A stretch of DNA of 64,000 bases, taken from assembly GCF_013410775.1 (NCBI RefSeq), contig NZ_JACCFH010000001.1, positions 124,001-188,000 on the forward strand, in the 5' to 3' direction. Of this stretch, positions 9,299 through 22,257 are shown one piece after another. The stretch comes from Sphaerotilus montanus. Its GTDB lineage: Bacteria; Pseudomonadota; Gammaproteobacteria; Burkholderiales; Burkholderiaceae_C. Below the pieces are notes generated by a model that had not been told where the DNA came from, ran no database searches, and saw nothing but the letters and a program-made list of their open reading frames with translations. How positions within the stretch are numbered: position 1 is the stretch's first letter; each line of letters starts with the position of its first letter. The position numbers and the translations under genes are program-made.

Positions 9299-11095
9299 AT
9301 GATGAAATTCCAGGTGCACCGCACCCGCTGGCTGCTGGCGGCCTTGCTGACCGCAGGCCTGATGCCATCGGCCGGGGCCGGCGAGCCTGCAGCGCCAACC
9401 CCTGATGCCCTGCGCGAGCAGGCGATGGCGATGGTCGCGCAGCAGCAGGATGCACAGGCGCTGCCCCTCTTCGAGGAGCGCGTGCAGCGCCAGCCCGGCC
9501 AGCCGCAGGCATTGATCGACCTGGGGGTGGCCCTGGCCCGGCTGGGACGCCTGACCGAGGCACGCCAGCGCTTCGACGAGGCCCTGCGCACCAGCAGCCC
9601 CCATGCGCTGGCACACGACAACCTGGTGCAACTCCAACTCAACATGGCACGCCACGCCTATGCCGCCGCACTCCAGTCCGGCGAGACACCACCAAGCGCA
9701 GACACCGGCCTCCAGTGGAGCCCCGCACCAACACCAGCACCTGCTCCAGCACCGGCTGTGCTCCCGCCCGTGGCGTCCGTGCCGGCCTCCGCCGCACCCG
9801 CATGGATCGCTGCGCCGAAAGCCGATGCCTCGGCCTGGCTGCGACCGCTGCTGGCCTCGCTGGCCCTGCTGGCCCTGGGTGCCACCGCCTGGGCGCTGAA
9901 CAGACGTCCGCCGGTCGAGACACCGGTCGATCCGCCCGCGGCCACGACGTCACCCCCCGTCACGCAGGCCGTTCCGGAGCACGAGCGGGCTGTTCCGGAA
10001 GAACGCCTGATCCAGGTCTACCGGCTCATCGGGCAAGGACACCTGGCGCGCGCGCTGGAAGCGGCCGAATCGCTGGTGCGGGACCAGCCGCGCTTCACGC
10101 TGGCGCAACTCGTCTACGGCGACCTGCTGCTGGCCCACAGCGGCGTGCTGCGCGGCTTCGGACGCGGCACCACGCAGGTCCCCGGCGGTCAGGAGCGCCA
10201 GATCGCCCCGCTGCAGCTGGAAGCGCGCCAGCGCCTCGGCGCCTGGCAACAGCCACCGCCGCCCGGCACCGTGCCCCGCGAACTGCTGCTGCTGCCGACC
10301 TCGGTGCGTCAGGTGGTGGTGGTCGACGGGCTGCGCTCGCGGCTGTTCGTGCTGGAGCACCGTGCCGGGCAGCTCGTGCCGACCGCCAGCCTCTACGCCG
10401 CCATCGGCCGCCTCGGCGTGGGCAAGCAGGACGAGGGCGACCTGCGCACGCCGCTGGGTGTCTACGACATCACCGGCAAGCTCGACAGCCGGCAGGTCGG
10501 CGACTTCTACGGTGCGGGCGCCCTGCCGCTGAGCTATCCGAACGAACACGACCGGCGCCTGCGCCGCACCGGCGCCAACATCTGGCTGCACGGCACCCGC
10601 GCCGAGCGGCACGCCGACGCGCCCTTCTCCAGCAACGGCTGCATCGTGCTGTCCAACCCCGACATGGAACGGCTGCTGCGCGACCTCGTGCCACGCCGCA
10701 CGCCGGTCGTCATCGCCGAGCACCTGGAATGGGTCAGCCCCAAGGTGCTGGCTGAGCGCCGCTCCGCGGCCATCGCGCTGGTCGAGTCCTGGCGGATGGC
10801 CCGCATGCAGCCGGATCCGGAGCGGCTGCTGGCGCTGTATGACCGCGCCTTCGACAACGGCGTGCAAGGCCTGGCGGAATGGCGCAGGCAACTCGCGAAA
10901 GACGCCGCCGAACACGGCGCGAAGGAGCGCCAGCTGACCGACCTGATGGTGCTCGACGCCCAGCGTGGTGGCGACGCCCTGTTCATCACCTTCCGCGAAG
11001 TGCTGCGGGGCAGCGTCCACGGACCGCTGCGCCGCCAGTACTGGGCCCGGGAGCGTGGACAATGGAAGATCTTTTCAGAAGGAGTGTTGGAATGA
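9299..11095 (+). CDS. L,D-transpeptidase (YkuD) with N-terminal TPR and C-terminal Cds6-type domain
   Basis: Probable peptidoglycan-modifying enzyme. The 598-residue protein opens with a signal-peptide-like stretch ([20 protein letters not shown]), then a TPR-like region (~35-115), a Pro/Ala-rich linker, and a hydrophobic helix [17 protein letters not shown] near 185-200. The YkuD catalytic domain follows (~335-485) with HGTR (His431) and SSNGCIVLS (Cys448). The last ~100 residues resemble the NTF2-like domain of Cds6-type transpeptidases. Two adjacent ATGs (9299, 9302) and one at 9284 are possible starts; none has a strong ribosome site. The stop overlaps the ppiA start (ATGA). L,D-transpeptidases of this type make 3-3 crosslinks or anchor proteins; which applies here is unknown. 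Confidence 0.88.
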   Translation: MMKFQVHRTRWLLAALLTAGLMPSAGAGEPAAPTPDALREQAMAMVAQQQDAQALPLFEERVQRQPGQPQALIDLGVALARLGRLTEARQRFDEALRTSSPHALAHDNLVQLQLNMARHAYAAALQSGETPPSADTGLQWSPAPTPAPAPAPAVLPPVASVPASAAPAWIAAPKADASAWLRPLLASLALLALGATAWALNRRPPVETPVDPPAATTSPPVTQAVPEHERAVPEERLIQVYRLIGQGHLARALEAAESLVRDQPRFTLAQLVYGDLLLAHSGVLRGFGRGTTQVPGGQERQIAPLQLEARQRLGAWQQPPPPGTVPRELLLLPTSVRQVVVVDGLRSRLFVLEHRAGQLVPTASLYAAIGRLGVGKQDEGDLRTPLGVYDITGKLDSRQVGDFYGAGALPLSYPNEHDRRLRRTGANIWLHGTRAERHADAPFSSNGCIVLSNPDMERLLRDLVPRRTPVVIAEHLEWVSPKVLAERRSAAIALVESWRMARMQPDPERLLALYDRAFDNGVQGLAEWRRQLAKDAAEHGAKERQLTDLMVLDAQRGGDALFITFREVLRGSVHGPLRRQYWARERGQWKIFSEGVLE

Positions 11096-11661
11096 GTTCA
11101 TCTCAGCTCGTGCGCGCTGCGGCGGCCCTGGCCCTCGGTCTGGCCCTCAGCGGGGGCGCCAGCGCCGAGAAGGTGCGGCTGGTCACCTCGATGGGCGACA
11201 TCGTCGTCGACCTGGATGCCGCCAAGGCCCCGAAGTCGGTGGCCAACTTCATCGAGTACGTCAAGGCCGGCCACTACGACGGCACCGTGTTCCACCGCGT
11301 GATCAGCAACTTCATGGTCCAGGGCGGCGGCATGGACCCGGCGATGAAGGAAAAGCCGGTGCGCGCCCCAATTCCGCTGGAAAGCCGCAATGGCCTGAGC
11401 AACACCCGCGGCACGCTGGCGATGGCCCGCACGATGGTGCCGGATTCGGCCACCTCGCAGTTCTTCATCAACGTGAAGGACAATCCCTTCCTCGACCAGC
11501 CCAACTCGCAGGACGGCAACGGCTATGCGGTGTTCGGGCGCGTGATCGAAGGCATGGAGGTCGTGGACAAGATCCGCGGCGTGCCGACCGGCAACGCCGG
11601 ACGTCACCAGAACGTGCCCGTCGAGCCGGTCCTCATCAAGAAAGCCTCTCTGGAGAAATAA
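11092..11661 (+). CDS. ppiA: Periplasmic peptidyl-prolyl cis-trans isomerase A (cyclophilin)
   Basis: Catalyses proline isomerisation during folding of exported proteins. The protein has 189 residues, with a signal peptide ending around SGGASA (residues 17-22) and then a cyclophilin domain. [14 protein letters not shown] contains the catalytic Arg, and [11 protein letters not shown] is also conserved. The ATG overlaps the preceding stop and is served by GAAGGAG seven bases upstream. It is followed 2 bp later by a second cyclophilin lacking a signal peptide. Confidence 0.93.
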   Translation: MSSSQLVRAAAALALGLALSGGASAEKVRLVTSMGDIVVDLDAAKAPKSVANFIEYVKAGHYDGTVFHRVISNFMVQGGGMDPAMKEKPVRAPIPLESRNGLSNTRGTLAMARTMVPDSATSQFFINVKDNPFLDQPNSQDGNGYAVFGRVIEGMEVVDKIRGVPTGNAGRHQNVPVEPVLIKKASLEK

Positions 11662-11663
11662 CC

Positions 11664-12170
11664 ATGGCAGCCCCCCAAGTCGATCTGCAGACCACCCTCG
11701 GCACCATCCGCATCGAGCTCGATGCCGAGAAGGCGCCCCTGTCGGCCGCCAACTTCCTCAGCTACGTCAAGAGCGGCCACTACGACGGCACCGTCTTCCA
11801 CCGCGTCATCAAGGGCTTCATGGTCCAGGGTGGCGGCATGGAAGCCGGCCTGAAGCAGAAGCCCACGCAAGCCGAGATCAAGAACGAGGCCAACAACGGC
11901 CTGAAGAACGAGAAGTACACGCTGGCCATGGCGCGCACCAACGCGCCGCACTCGGCCACGTCGCAGTTCTTCATCAACGTCGCGAAGAACGACTTCCTGA
12001 ACTTCACCGCCGAGAACGCCTCCGGCTGGGGCTACGCCGTGTTCGGCCGCGTGGTCGATGGCACCGCCGTGGTCGACCAGATCGAGAAGGTCCGCACCGG
12101 CAAGCGTGGTTTCCACGACGACGTGCCGGTCGAGGACGTGGTCATCACCCGCGCCGTGGTCGTGGAGTGA
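11664..12170 (+). CDS. ppiB: Cytoplasmic peptidyl-prolyl cis-trans isomerase B (cyclophilin)
   Basis: Cytosolic proline isomerase, 168 residues, no signal peptide. Conserved core [16 protein letters not shown] and [18 protein letters not shown]; the latter matches PpiB more than PpiA. A ribosome site TGGAGAAATAACC lies just before the ATG. The upstream ppiA is a close relative, so the pair looks like a periplasmic/cytoplasmic duplicate arrangement common in Burkholderiales. The stop overlaps the GTG of lpxH. Confidence 0.95.
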   Translation: MAAPQVDLQTTLGTIRIELDAEKAPLSAANFLSYVKSGHYDGTVFHRVIKGFMVQGGGMEAGLKQKPTQAEIKNEANNGLKNEKYTLAMARTNAPHSATSQFFINVAKNDFLNFTAENASGWGYAVFGRVVDGTAVVDQIEKVRTGKRGFHDDVPVEDVVITRAVVVE

Positions 12171-12952
12171 GCCTGACGGTGCCGGTCCGTGTGCTCCGGG
12201 CTGCGCCGCAGTGGCGCTGCGTGGAGTGCATCTCCGACCTGCACCTCAGCCCGGCCACGCCGCGCACCGCCGCGGCGCTGGCCGACTACCTGCACCACAC
12301 CGACGCCGACGCCGTCTTGGTGCTCGGCGACCTGTTCGAGGTCTGGGTCGGTGACGATGTGCTGGACGACGCGGGCAGCTTCGAGGCCCGCGTGCTGCGC
12401 CAGTTCGCCGACTGCGCCCGCCACCGCACGGTGGCGATGCTGGTCGGCAACCGCGATTTCCTGCTCGGCCCGCGCGCTGCCGCGATGGCCGGCTGGCAGG
12501 TGCTGGACGAGGTCTGCGTGCTGGAGGCCTTCGGGCGCCGCACCGTGCTGGTCCACGGTGACGCGCAGTGCCTCGCCGACGTGGACTACCAGCGCTTTCG
12601 CCTCCAGGCCCGTGATCCGGCCTGGCAACAGCAATTCCTTGCCCAGCCACTGGACCGCCGCCGTGCGTTCGCCCGCGGCCTGCGCGACAGCAGCGAACAC
12701 CGCAAGCGCACGCTGGGCATGGCCGCCTATCCTGATCTGGACCCCGGCGCCATGCACGCCCTGCTGCACCAGCACCAGGCAACAACGCTGGTCCACGGCC
12801 ACACCCACCGCCCTGGCGACGAAGTGCTGGGCGACGGGCTGGTCCGGCATGTGCTGACCGACTGGGATCTGGACCACGATCCTGCTGCGCCGCGCGCAGA
12901 GGTCCTGCGCCTCTCCGCAGAGGGTGTGCAGCGCCGGCCGCTGCCATGCTGA
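12167..12952 (+). CDS. lpxH: UDP-2,3-diacylglucosamine diphosphatase
   Basis: Lipid A pathway: hydrolyses UDP-2,3-diacylglucosamine to lipid X and UMP at the inner membrane. The 261-residue calcineurin-like phosphoesterase has [28 protein letters not shown] and VHGHTHRP, which provide the Mn-binding Asp/His/Asn set of LpxH. The start is GTG, overlapping the ppiB stop. The 3' end overlaps mtfA by 7 bp, so the operon is tightly coupled. Confidence 0.95.
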   Translation: MSLTVPVRVLRAAPQWRCVECISDLHLSPATPRTAAALADYLHHTDADAVLVLGDLFEVWVGDDVLDDAGSFEARVLRQFADCARHRTVAMLVGNRDFLLGPRAAAMAGWQVLDEVCVLEAFGRRTVLVHGDAQCLADVDYQRFRLQARDPAWQQQFLAQPLDRRRAFARGLRDSSEHRKRTLGMAAYPDLDPGAMHALLHQHQATTLVHGHTHRPGDEVLGDGLVRHVLTDWDLDHDPAAPRAEVLRLSAEGVQRRPLPC

Positions 12953-13743
12953 AACGCTGGTTCGACGCTTGGCACGCACGTCGCACGCAGCGGGTGCTGA
13001 ACACCCGGGCGATTCCCGATGATCTGTGGCTGGAGACCTTGCATGCCTATCCCTTCCTGAAACGGCGCCCGCTTCCGGACCTGCTGCACCTGCGCGAACT
13101 GGCGACCTTGTTCCTGAGCGAGAAGGAGTTCAGCACCGCCGGGGATCTGGAACTCACCGACGCGATGGCCGTCGCCGTGGCGGCACAGGCCTGCGTGCCG
13201 GTGCTGCACCTGCCGGGCGGGCTGTCGCTGTACGACGGTTTCGTCGGCATCGTGCTGCACCCGCAGGAAGTCGTCGTGCAGCGCCAATGGAGCGACGAGG
13301 CTGGCGTGGTGCACAGCGGCGACGAAGTGCTGGCCGGCGAGGCGATGGAGGGTGGCCCGGTCATGCTGTCATGGCAGGACGTGCAGATGGCCGGCGCGCC
13401 GGACCGGACCGAGGATGGCTACAACGTCGTCATCCACGAGTTCGTCCACGTGCTGGACATGCGCAACGGCGGGGTTGATGGCGTACCCACCCTGCCGGAC
13501 CGGACGATGCTGACGCAGTGGCAGGACGTGATGGCCCGTGCGCTGGCCCAGCACACCGCCGAGGTGGACGCCGCGTTGCCGACGTGGCTGGACCCCTACG
13601 CCGCGCAGGGCCCGGAGGAATTCTTTCCCGTCACGGCCGAGGCCTTCTTCGTGGCGCCGGAAGGGCTGCAGGCCGAATTCCCGGAGGTCTACGCGCTGCT
13701 GCGGGCCTACTTCGGACAGGATCCGGTCCGCTTCCAGCGCTGA
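12946..13743 (+). CDS. mtfA: Zinc-dependent peptidase of the MtfA (M90) family
   Basis: MtfA in E. coli is a Zn peptidase that titrates the glucose repressor Mlc and has aminopeptidase activity. Here it is 265 residues with the zinc motif HEFVHVLDMRNGG near 164-176 and a distal metal-ligand glutamate in EFFPVTAEAFF near 225. The opening [12 protein letters not shown] and RRPLPDLLHLRELATLFL are typical of the family. Last gene of the plus-strand operon, ending in a hairpin shared with convergent clpA. Whether it acts on an Mlc homologue here cannot be told. Confidence 0.93.
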   Translation: MLKRWFDAWHARRTQRVLNTRAIPDDLWLETLHAYPFLKRRPLPDLLHLRELATLFLSEKEFSTAGDLELTDAMAVAVAAQACVPVLHLPGGLSLYDGFVGIVLHPQEVVVQRQWSDEAGVVHSGDEVLAGEAMEGGPVMLSWQDVQMAGAPDRTEDGYNVVIHEFVHVLDMRNGGVDGVPTLPDRTMLTQWQDVMARALAQHTAEVDAALPTWLDPYAAQGPEEFFPVTAEAFFVAPEGLQAEFPEVYALLRAYFGQDPVRFQR

Positions 13744-13763
13744 GCGGCATGGGTCGGCCCATG

Positions 13764-13788
13764 AAAAAAGGGCCCGCAGGCCCTTTCG
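13764..13788. terminator. Bidirectional terminator between mtfA and clpA
   Basis: An 8-bp stem (AAAGGGCC/GGCCCTTT) with a 4-base loop has A-rich and T-rich flanks, in the 49-bp gap between convergent mtfA and clpA. It can serve both. Confidence 0.7.
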
Positions 13789-13792
13789 GTCA

Positions 13793-16105
13793 TCACGCCG
13801 TTGCCGGCTCCGCCTTCGGTTTGTCGCTCTTGTTGCGCGGCTCGATGTCGAGCTGCACTTCGCCGGCTTCGTTCACATCGACCGTCAGACGACCACCGTC
13901 CGTCAGGCTGCCGAACAGCAGCTCGTCGGCCAGCGCACGGCGGATCGTGTCCTGGATCAGGCGCTGCATCGGGCGCGCACCCATCAGCGGATCGAAGCCC
14001 TTCTTGCCCAGGTGCTTGCGCAGCGCGTCGGTGAAGGTGACCTCGACCTTCTTCTCGTTGAGCTGGCCTTCGAGCTGGAGCAGGAACTTGTCGACCACGC
14101 GCAGGATGATGTCCTCGTCCAGCGCCCGGAAGCTGACGATCGAGTCCAGCCGGTTGCGGAACTCCGGCGTGAACATGCGCTTCAGGTCGCCCATCTCGTC
14201 GCCGGTCTCGCGGGCGTTGGTGAAGCCGATGGTGGCCTTCTGCATGGTCTCGGCGCCCGCATTCGTCGTCATGATGATGATGACGTTGCGGAAGTCGGCC
14301 TTGCGGCCGTTGTTGTCGGTCAGCGTGCCGTGGTCCATGACCTGCAGCAGCACGTTGAAGACGTCCGGGTGGGCCTTCTCGATTTCATCCAGCAGCAGCA
14401 CGCAGTGCGGCTTCTTCGTGACGGCCTCGGTGAGCAGACCACCCTGGTCGAAGCCGACATAGCCCGGAGGCGCACCGATCAGGCGGCTGACAGCGTGGCG
14501 CTCCATGTACTCGGACATGTCGAAGCGCAGCAGGTCGATGCCGAGGATGTAGGCCATCTGCTTGGCCACCTCGGTCTTGCCGACACCGGTCGGGCCGCTG
14601 AACAGGAAGGCACCGATCGGCTTGTCCGGCTTGCCCAGACCCGAGCGCGCCATCTTGATCGCGCCGGCCAGCGCGTCGATCGCGGCATCCTGGCCGAACA
14701 CGACGCTCTTCAGGTCACGGTCGAGCGTCTTGAGCTTGCTGCGGTCGTCGCTGGTGACGCTGGCGGGCGGGATGCGCGCGATCTTGGCGACGATGTCCTC
14801 GACCTCGCTGCGGGTGATGCGCTTCTTCTGCTTGTTCTTGGGCAGGATGCGCTGCGCCGCACCGACCTCGTCGATCACGTCGATCGCCTTGTCGGGCAGG
14901 TGGCGGTCGTTGATGTACTTGGCGGACAGCTCGGCCGCGGCCTGCAGCGCGCCCACGTCGTACTTGACGCCATGGTGCTCCTCGAAGCGCGACTTCAGGC
15001 CCTTGAGGATCTCCACCGTCTGCTCGACGGTCGGCTCGGCCACGTCCACCTTCTGGAAGCGGCGGGACAGCGCAGCATCCTTCTCGAAGATGCCGCGGTA
15101 CTCGGTGAACGTCGTGGCACCGATGCACTTGATCTGGCCGGAACTCAGCGCCGGCTTGAGCAGGTTGCTGGCGTCCAGCGTGCCGCCCGACGCTGCGCCG
15201 GCACCGATCAGCGTGTGGATCTCGTCGATGAACAGCACCGCGTGCGGGTGTTCCTTGAGCTGCTTGAGCACGCCCTTCAGGCGCTGCTCGAAGTCGCCAC
15301 GGTACTTGGTGCCGGCCAGCAGCGCGCCCATGTCGAGCGAGTAGACGGTCGATTCGGCCAGCACGTCCGGCACTTCGCCTTGCGTGATGCGCCAGGCCAG
15401 ACCTTCGGCGATCGCCGTCTTGCCCACGCCGGCCTCGCCGACCAGCAGCGGGTTGTTCTTGCGCCGGCGGCACAGGATCTGGATGACGCGCTCGACCTCG
15501 TGCTCGCGGCCGATCAGCGGATCGATGCGGCCGTCACGGGCCGCCTGGTTCAGGTTCTGGGTGTACTGCTCCAGCGGCGAGCCCTTGCCCCCGTCGCCCT
15601 CGTCCTTTTCACCGTCGGATGCCGAAGGGCCGGACTCGCCCGGCGCCTTGGTCGGCTCGGGCGGATCGGACTTGCGGATGCCGTGCGCGATGAAGTTCAC
15701 CACGTCCAGACGGGTCACGCCCTGCTGGTGCAGGTAGTAGACCGCGTGCGAGTCCTTCTCGCCGAAGATCGCCACCAGCACGTTGGCGCCGGTGACTTCC
15801 TTCTTGCCGTTGCCGGTGGACTGCACATGCATGATCGCCCGCTGGATCACGCGCTGGAACCCGAGCGTGGGCTGCGTGTCCACCTCGTCGGAGCCGCCCA
15901 CCGTGGGCGTGTTCTCCTTGATGAACTGCGTCAGGCTCTTGCGCAGATCTTCGAGGTTGGCTGCACAGGCGCGCAGGACTTCGGACGCCGAAGGGTTGTC
16001 CAGCAGGGCCAGCAGCAGGTGCTCGACCGTGATGAACTCGTGCCGCTGCTGGCGCGCCTCGACAAACGCCATGTGCAGACTGACTTCCAACTCTTGCGCA
16101 ATCAT
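13793..16105 (-). CDS. clpA: ATP-dependent Clp protease ATP-binding subunit ClpA
   Basis: Hexameric unfoldase that feeds substrates to ClpP. ATG at 16105 with GGAGG four bases upstream gives 770 residues, matching E. coli ClpA (758). The N domain (1-~150) binds ClpS. The first AAA module has [13 protein letters not shown] and [14 protein letters not shown]; the second has [13 protein letters not shown] and [12 protein letters not shown]. The ClpP-contact loop lies in the C-terminal module. The start overlaps the clpS stop (ATGA), so ClpS and ClpA are translationally coupled. No clpP lies in this window. Confidence 0.98.
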   Translation of the reverse strand: MIAQELEVSLHMAFVEARQQRHEFITVEHLLLALLDNPSASEVLRACAANLEDLRKSLTQFIKENTPTVGGSDEVDTQPTLGFQRVIQRAIMHVQSTGNGKKEVTGANVLVAIFGEKDSHAVYYLHQQGVTRLDVVNFIAHGIRKSDPPEPTKAPGESGPSASDGEKDEGDGGKGSPLEQYTQNLNQAARDGRIDPLIGREHEVERVIQILCRRRKNNPLLVGEAGVGKTAIAEGLAWRITQGEVPDVLAESTVYSLDMGALLAGTKYRGDFEQRLKGVLKQLKEHPHAVLFIDEIHTLIGAGAASGGTLDASNLLKPALSSGQIKCIGATTFTEYRGIFEKDAALSRRFQKVDVAEPTVEQTVEILKGLKSRFEEHHGVKYDVGALQAAAELSAKYINDRHLPDKAIDVIDEVGAAQRILPKNKQKKRITRSEVEDIVAKIARIPPASVTSDDRSKLKTLDRDLKSVVFGQDAAIDALAGAIKMARSGLGKPDKPIGAFLFSGPTGVGKTEVAKQMAYILGIDLLRFDMSEYMERHAVSRLIGAPPGYVGFDQGGLLTEAVTKKPHCVLLLDEIEKAHPDVFNVLLQVMDHGTLTDNNGRKADFRNVIIIMTTNAGAETMQKATIGFTNARETGDEMGDLKRMFTPEFRNRLDSIVSFRALDEDIILRVVDKFLLQLEGQLNEKKVEVTFTDALRKHLGKKGFDPLMGARPMQRLIQDTIRRALADELLFGSLTDGGRLTVDVNEAGEVQLDIEPRNKSDKPKAEPATA

Positions 16106-16449
16106 GCGACCTCCATAATGCACTGGAGCGGGTGTGCCGCTCGTCGTGCCGCTGCCAGAACCAGTTCGACCTTTGTCGCTGCGACATCCCGGGTATACAC
16201 CCCGCAGACCGCCCTGCCCTCATGATGGATCTTCAGCATGATCAAGGTGGCGGCGTCGATGCCGTGATGGAAGTGCTCTTGCAGCACCATGACCACGAAC
16301 TCCATCGGTGTGTAATCGTCGTTGAGCATCACGACTTGATAGGCACGTGGTGGTTCAACCCGCTGTTGCTGCCGCTCTTCGACGGCGGCACCCTGCCCGT
16401 CGGCAGGCGGGTTGGGGGATTTCGGTATTTCCGGCGTATTGCTGGCCAT
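16102..16449 (-). CDS. clpS: ATP-dependent Clp protease adaptor ClpS
   Basis: N-degron adaptor that delivers proteins to ClpA. The 115-residue protein has a variable Pro/Gln-rich tail (~1-35), then the ClpS core: [18 protein letters not shown] with the N-end-binding Asn-Asp pair and Met, followed by [18 protein letters not shown]. There is no obvious Shine-Dalgarno before the ATG at 16449, and a TAGAAT -10-like hexamer ends six bases upstream, so its mRNA may begin at or near the start codon. Confidence 0.97.
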   Translation of the reverse strand: MASNTPEIPKSPNPPADGQGAAVEERQQQRVEPPRAYQVVMLNDDYTPMEFVVMVLQEHFHHGIDAATLIMLKIHHEGRAVCGVYTRDVAATKVELVLAAARRAAHPLQCIMEVA

Positions 16450-16455
16450 GGATGC

Positions 16456-16461
16456 ATTCTA
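16456..16461 (-). promoter_or_regulatory. Possible -10 element of clpS
   Basis: On the minus strand this reads TAGAAT, six bases before the clpS ATG. No good -35 is visible at 16-18 bp. If it is used, the transcript would be leaderless or nearly so. Confidence 0.3.
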
Positions 16462-16581
16462 TCGGTCGCTCGGATTCCCCGCGTGGCCCGGGGCAAGACG
16501 AAGTGGGTCGCCAGGGTTCCAAGTTGCCACGCACTCCCCCAACAGCGTCACGACAATGACCGTGACATCGTCTTCTGATTC

Positions 16582-16610
16582 TTGACAGCTTTTCTCACGA
16601 TCCCCAGAAT
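16582..16610 (+). promoter_or_regulatory. Sigma-70 promoter of the cold-shock gene
   Basis: TTGACA at 16582-16587, a 17-bp spacer and CAGAAT at 16605-16610. This predicts a leader of about 42 bases before the csp ATG at 16659. A second TTGACA at 16612-16617, without a good -10, makes a short direct repeat with the first. Confidence 0.6.
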
Positions 16611-16658
16611 CTTGACAAAATTATTGGGATTTTCGTTGGGAAACTGGAGAACAAAACG

Positions 16659-16916
16659 ATGGCTATTGGCATGGTGAAATGGTTCAATGATGTGAAAGGT
16701 TTCGGCTTCATCGAACCGGACGGGGGTGGAGAGGATGTGTTCGCGCATTTCTCGGCCATCCAGATGGAGGGATTCCGCACGCTCAAGCAAGGCTCGCAGG
16801 TGAGCTACGAACTGGTCGACGGCCCCAAGGGCAAGCTCGCACAGAACATCTGCGCCGTGCAGCCCACGCCACCACGGACGGCACCCCTGGCTCAAGCCGA
16901 CAGCGCCGACGCCTGA
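16659..16916 (+). CDS. Cold-shock domain protein (CspA family)
   Basis: Small OB-fold RNA chaperone, 85 residues. The start [21 protein letters not shown] contains RNP1 (KGFGFI), and VFAHFSAI is RNP2. The domain ends near residue 67 ([12 protein letters not shown]), followed by an unusual Pro/Ala-rich tail of ~17 residues. A ribosome site GGAGA lies eight bases upstream of the ATG. The gene is monocistronic, with a predicted promoter upstream and a strong terminator downstream; whether it is cold-inducible cannot be read from sequence. Confidence 0.95.
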   Translation: MAIGMVKWFNDVKGFGFIEPDGGGEDVFAHFSAIQMEGFRTLKQGSQVSYELVDGPKGKLAQNICAVQPTPPRTAPLAQADSADA

Positions 16917-16941
16917 CACCCGCAGACCCGCACCGAACAGC

Positions 16942-16963
16942 AGCCCGCGAAAGCGGGCTTTTT
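16942..16963 (+). terminator. Rho-independent terminator after the cold-shock gene
   Basis: A 7-bp stem AGCCCGC/GCGGGCT with a GAAA tetraloop followed by five T, 25 bp past the stop codon. Confidence 0.85.
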
Positions 16964-16978
16964 GCTGAACGACGTTCG

Positions 16979-17632
16979 CTACCGCTGCGCCCGGGGACCG
17001 ACGCCCAGATGCCCGGCAAACCAGTCACCGGCCAGACGGGCCACCGCCTCCAGCGCACCCGGCTCCTCGAACAGGTGGGACGCTCCCGCCACGACCTCCA
17101 GACGCTTTTCGCCACGCAGTCGCCGCAGTGCTTCGCGGTGCGGCTCGATCAGGAGCGTGTCCTCGCTGCCGACGATCAGCAGCGTCGGCGACCTGATCTG
17201 CGCAAGCGCGTCGCCCGCCAGGTCGGGGCGGCCACCCCGCGAGACCACCGCAGCCACCGCCTCCGGTTGCGCAGCAGCCACACGCAGCGCGGCCGCAGCG
17301 CCTGTGCTCGCACCGAACAGTCCGATGTCCAGATGCCCCACATCCCCACGGCAGCGTGTCCAGGCCACCGCATCGGCGACCCGCCCGGCCAGCAGGTCGA
17401 TGTCGAACACCCGGGATCGATCGACCGCCTCGCGTGGGTCCAGCAGATCGAACAGGAGCGTGGCCAGCCCGCGGCGCTGCAGGCACTCCGCGACGAACCG
17501 GTTGCGCGGACTGTGGCGGCTGCTGCCGCTGCCATGGGCAAACAGCACGATGCCCACCGCATCGGTCACCAGCGCCAGATCCCCGGGCAGATGCCGGGCA
17601 CCGATCTCCACTGCAAGCGGCGTCATGGCCAT
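16979..17632 (-). CDS. Alpha/beta hydrolase, dienelactone-hydrolase-like
   Basis: The 217-residue cytosolic hydrolase contains the fold landmarks LFAHGSGSSRHSPRN (HG oxyanion region), FGASTGAAAAL (Ser nucleophile elbow, near 107), VGSEDTLLIE (Asp) and GASHLFEEPG (His). This form is usually annotated as dienelactone hydrolase family or uncharacterised phosphoribosyltransferase-associated hydrolase; the substrate is unknown. The start is the ATG at 17632 or one two codons later. Divergent from lon across 137 bp, so the two may share regulation. The 3' end lies close to the csp terminator. Confidence 0.85.
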   Translation of the reverse strand: MAMTPLAVEIGARHLPGDLALVTDAVGIVLFAHGSGSSRHSPRNRFVAECLQRRGLATLLFDLLDPREAVDRSRVFDIDLLAGRVADAVAWTRCRGDVGHLDIGLFGASTGAAAALRVAAAQPEAVAAVVSRGGRPDLAGDALAQIRSPTLLIVGSEDTLLIEPHREALRRLRGEKRLEVVAGASHLFEEPGALEAVARLAGDWFAGHLGVGPRAQR

Positions 17633-17681
17633 TCACTTTGCTGTAACGCCTGCAGCATCGCCATGCGGTCTTCCGGGCGGG

Positions 17682-17695
17682 TTGCGCGTACGCAA
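17682..17695. repeat. Short inverted repeat between the hydrolase gene and lon
   Basis: TTGCG-CGTA-CGCAA, flanked by G on both sides, lies in the 137-bp divergent region. It could be an operator, but five-base arms are weak evidence. Confidence 0.3.
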
Positions 17696-17769
17696 GCTGT
17701 CTCCGATTGAGTGCACGCAAGCCGGGCCCGCAGCCACCGCGGCAGCATGCAGCACAACAGGAGCCGCCC

Positions 17770-20139
<2,370 letters not shown>

Positions 20140-20142
20140 CGG

Positions 20143-20166
20143 GCCTTCCGCGGTGTCGCGGAAGGC
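20143..20166. terminator. Hairpin between lon and icd
   Basis: A 10-bp stem GCCTTCCGCG/CGCGGAAGGC with a 4-base loop starts 4 bp past the lon stop and lies between convergent lon and icd. There is no T-run, so it is a weaker terminator candidate. Confidence 0.5.
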
Positions 20167-20190
20167 TGGACGCCACGCACACCCTGCACA

Positions 20191-21444
<1,254 letters not shown>

Positions 21445-21506
21445 GGTTCCGGCTCCGTGATGCGGTGGGTGAACTTGTTCTGTTCGGGGTCGAAAATGAT
21501 TCTATG

Positions 21507-22229
21507 TCAGGCACACCAGGCCGCCAGGGTATCGGTCCAGAGCGCGTGTCCGAACGACCAGCCCACCAGCACCACGATGGTCGCGCCCGCCATCCGCAGC
21601 GACAGCGACGCCGGCGACACCTCGCCACGAACGCCCGCGGAACGCAAGGCAGCCGGTACCCAGCGCAGCCAGAGCGCCGGCCCCGCGAGCAGCCCCAGCA
21701 CACTGGTGCTGGCGAAGACGGCCATGACGGTGGCCCCCTCGACAGGGGTGGAGGCGACCGACGCCATCAGCAGCGCCGCATGCAGCAGACCGCAGGGCAA
21801 GGCCGGCCACAGCAGACCCCAGGCGGCGGCTTTCACCTCGCCCGGCATGCGGATGCGGGCCGCGCCGTCCGGCAGGGCGGGACGTCCGCGCCGCTCCAGC
21901 CAGGCCGCCAGGCTCTCGGGCAGCGCACCCTTCAGGAGCATCCACAACCCCAGCAGCAGCAGGAAGACCTGCAGCCCGGTCCAGACCGGCCGCAGCCAGC
22001 CCGCCGACGCGGCCAGCCAGCGCAGCCCCCCCACCAGCGAAGCCGCCAGCGCACCCGCCACGGCATACGCCACCAGACGCCCCACCAGCATGCCGGCCAC
22101 GGCGCCAGACGGCTGCTCGGGTTTGCAGCGCCGGGCAATCGCCGCACAGCCAGCCCCGCACATCGCCGCGCAATGCGGGGTACCGGCCAGCCCCATCAAG
22201 GCTGCTGTCAGCAGCAACGCACCCGTCAT
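21507..22229 (-). CDS. Sulfite exporter TauE/SafE-like (UreH domain) membrane protein of the cbb3 region
   Basis: A 240-residue inner-membrane protein with about six helices (1-20, 48-70, 85-105, 145-170, 180-200, 215-235). It begins with a Cys-rich stretch GTPHCAAMCGAGC just after the first helix, a possible metal-binding patch. Proteins like this are commonly found beside cbb3 oxidase maturation genes and have been suspected of copper handling, but no function is established. It lies 28 bp after hemN on the same strand and is therefore probably cotranscribed. Confidence 0.75.
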   Translation of the reverse strand: MTGALLLTAALMGLAGTPHCAAMCGAGCAAIARRCKPEQPSGAVAGMLVGRLVAYAVAGALAASLVGGLRWLAASAGWLRPVWTGLQVFLLLLGLWMLLKGALPESLAAWLERRGRPALPDGAARIRMPGEVKAAAWGLLWPALPCGLLHAALLMASVASTPVEGATVMAVFASTSVLGLLAGPALWLRWVPAALRSAGVRGEVSPASLSLRMAGATIVVLVGWSFGHALWTDTLAAWCA

Positions 22230-22257
22230 CCGATCACCTCGACGCCCTCGATCTGCC

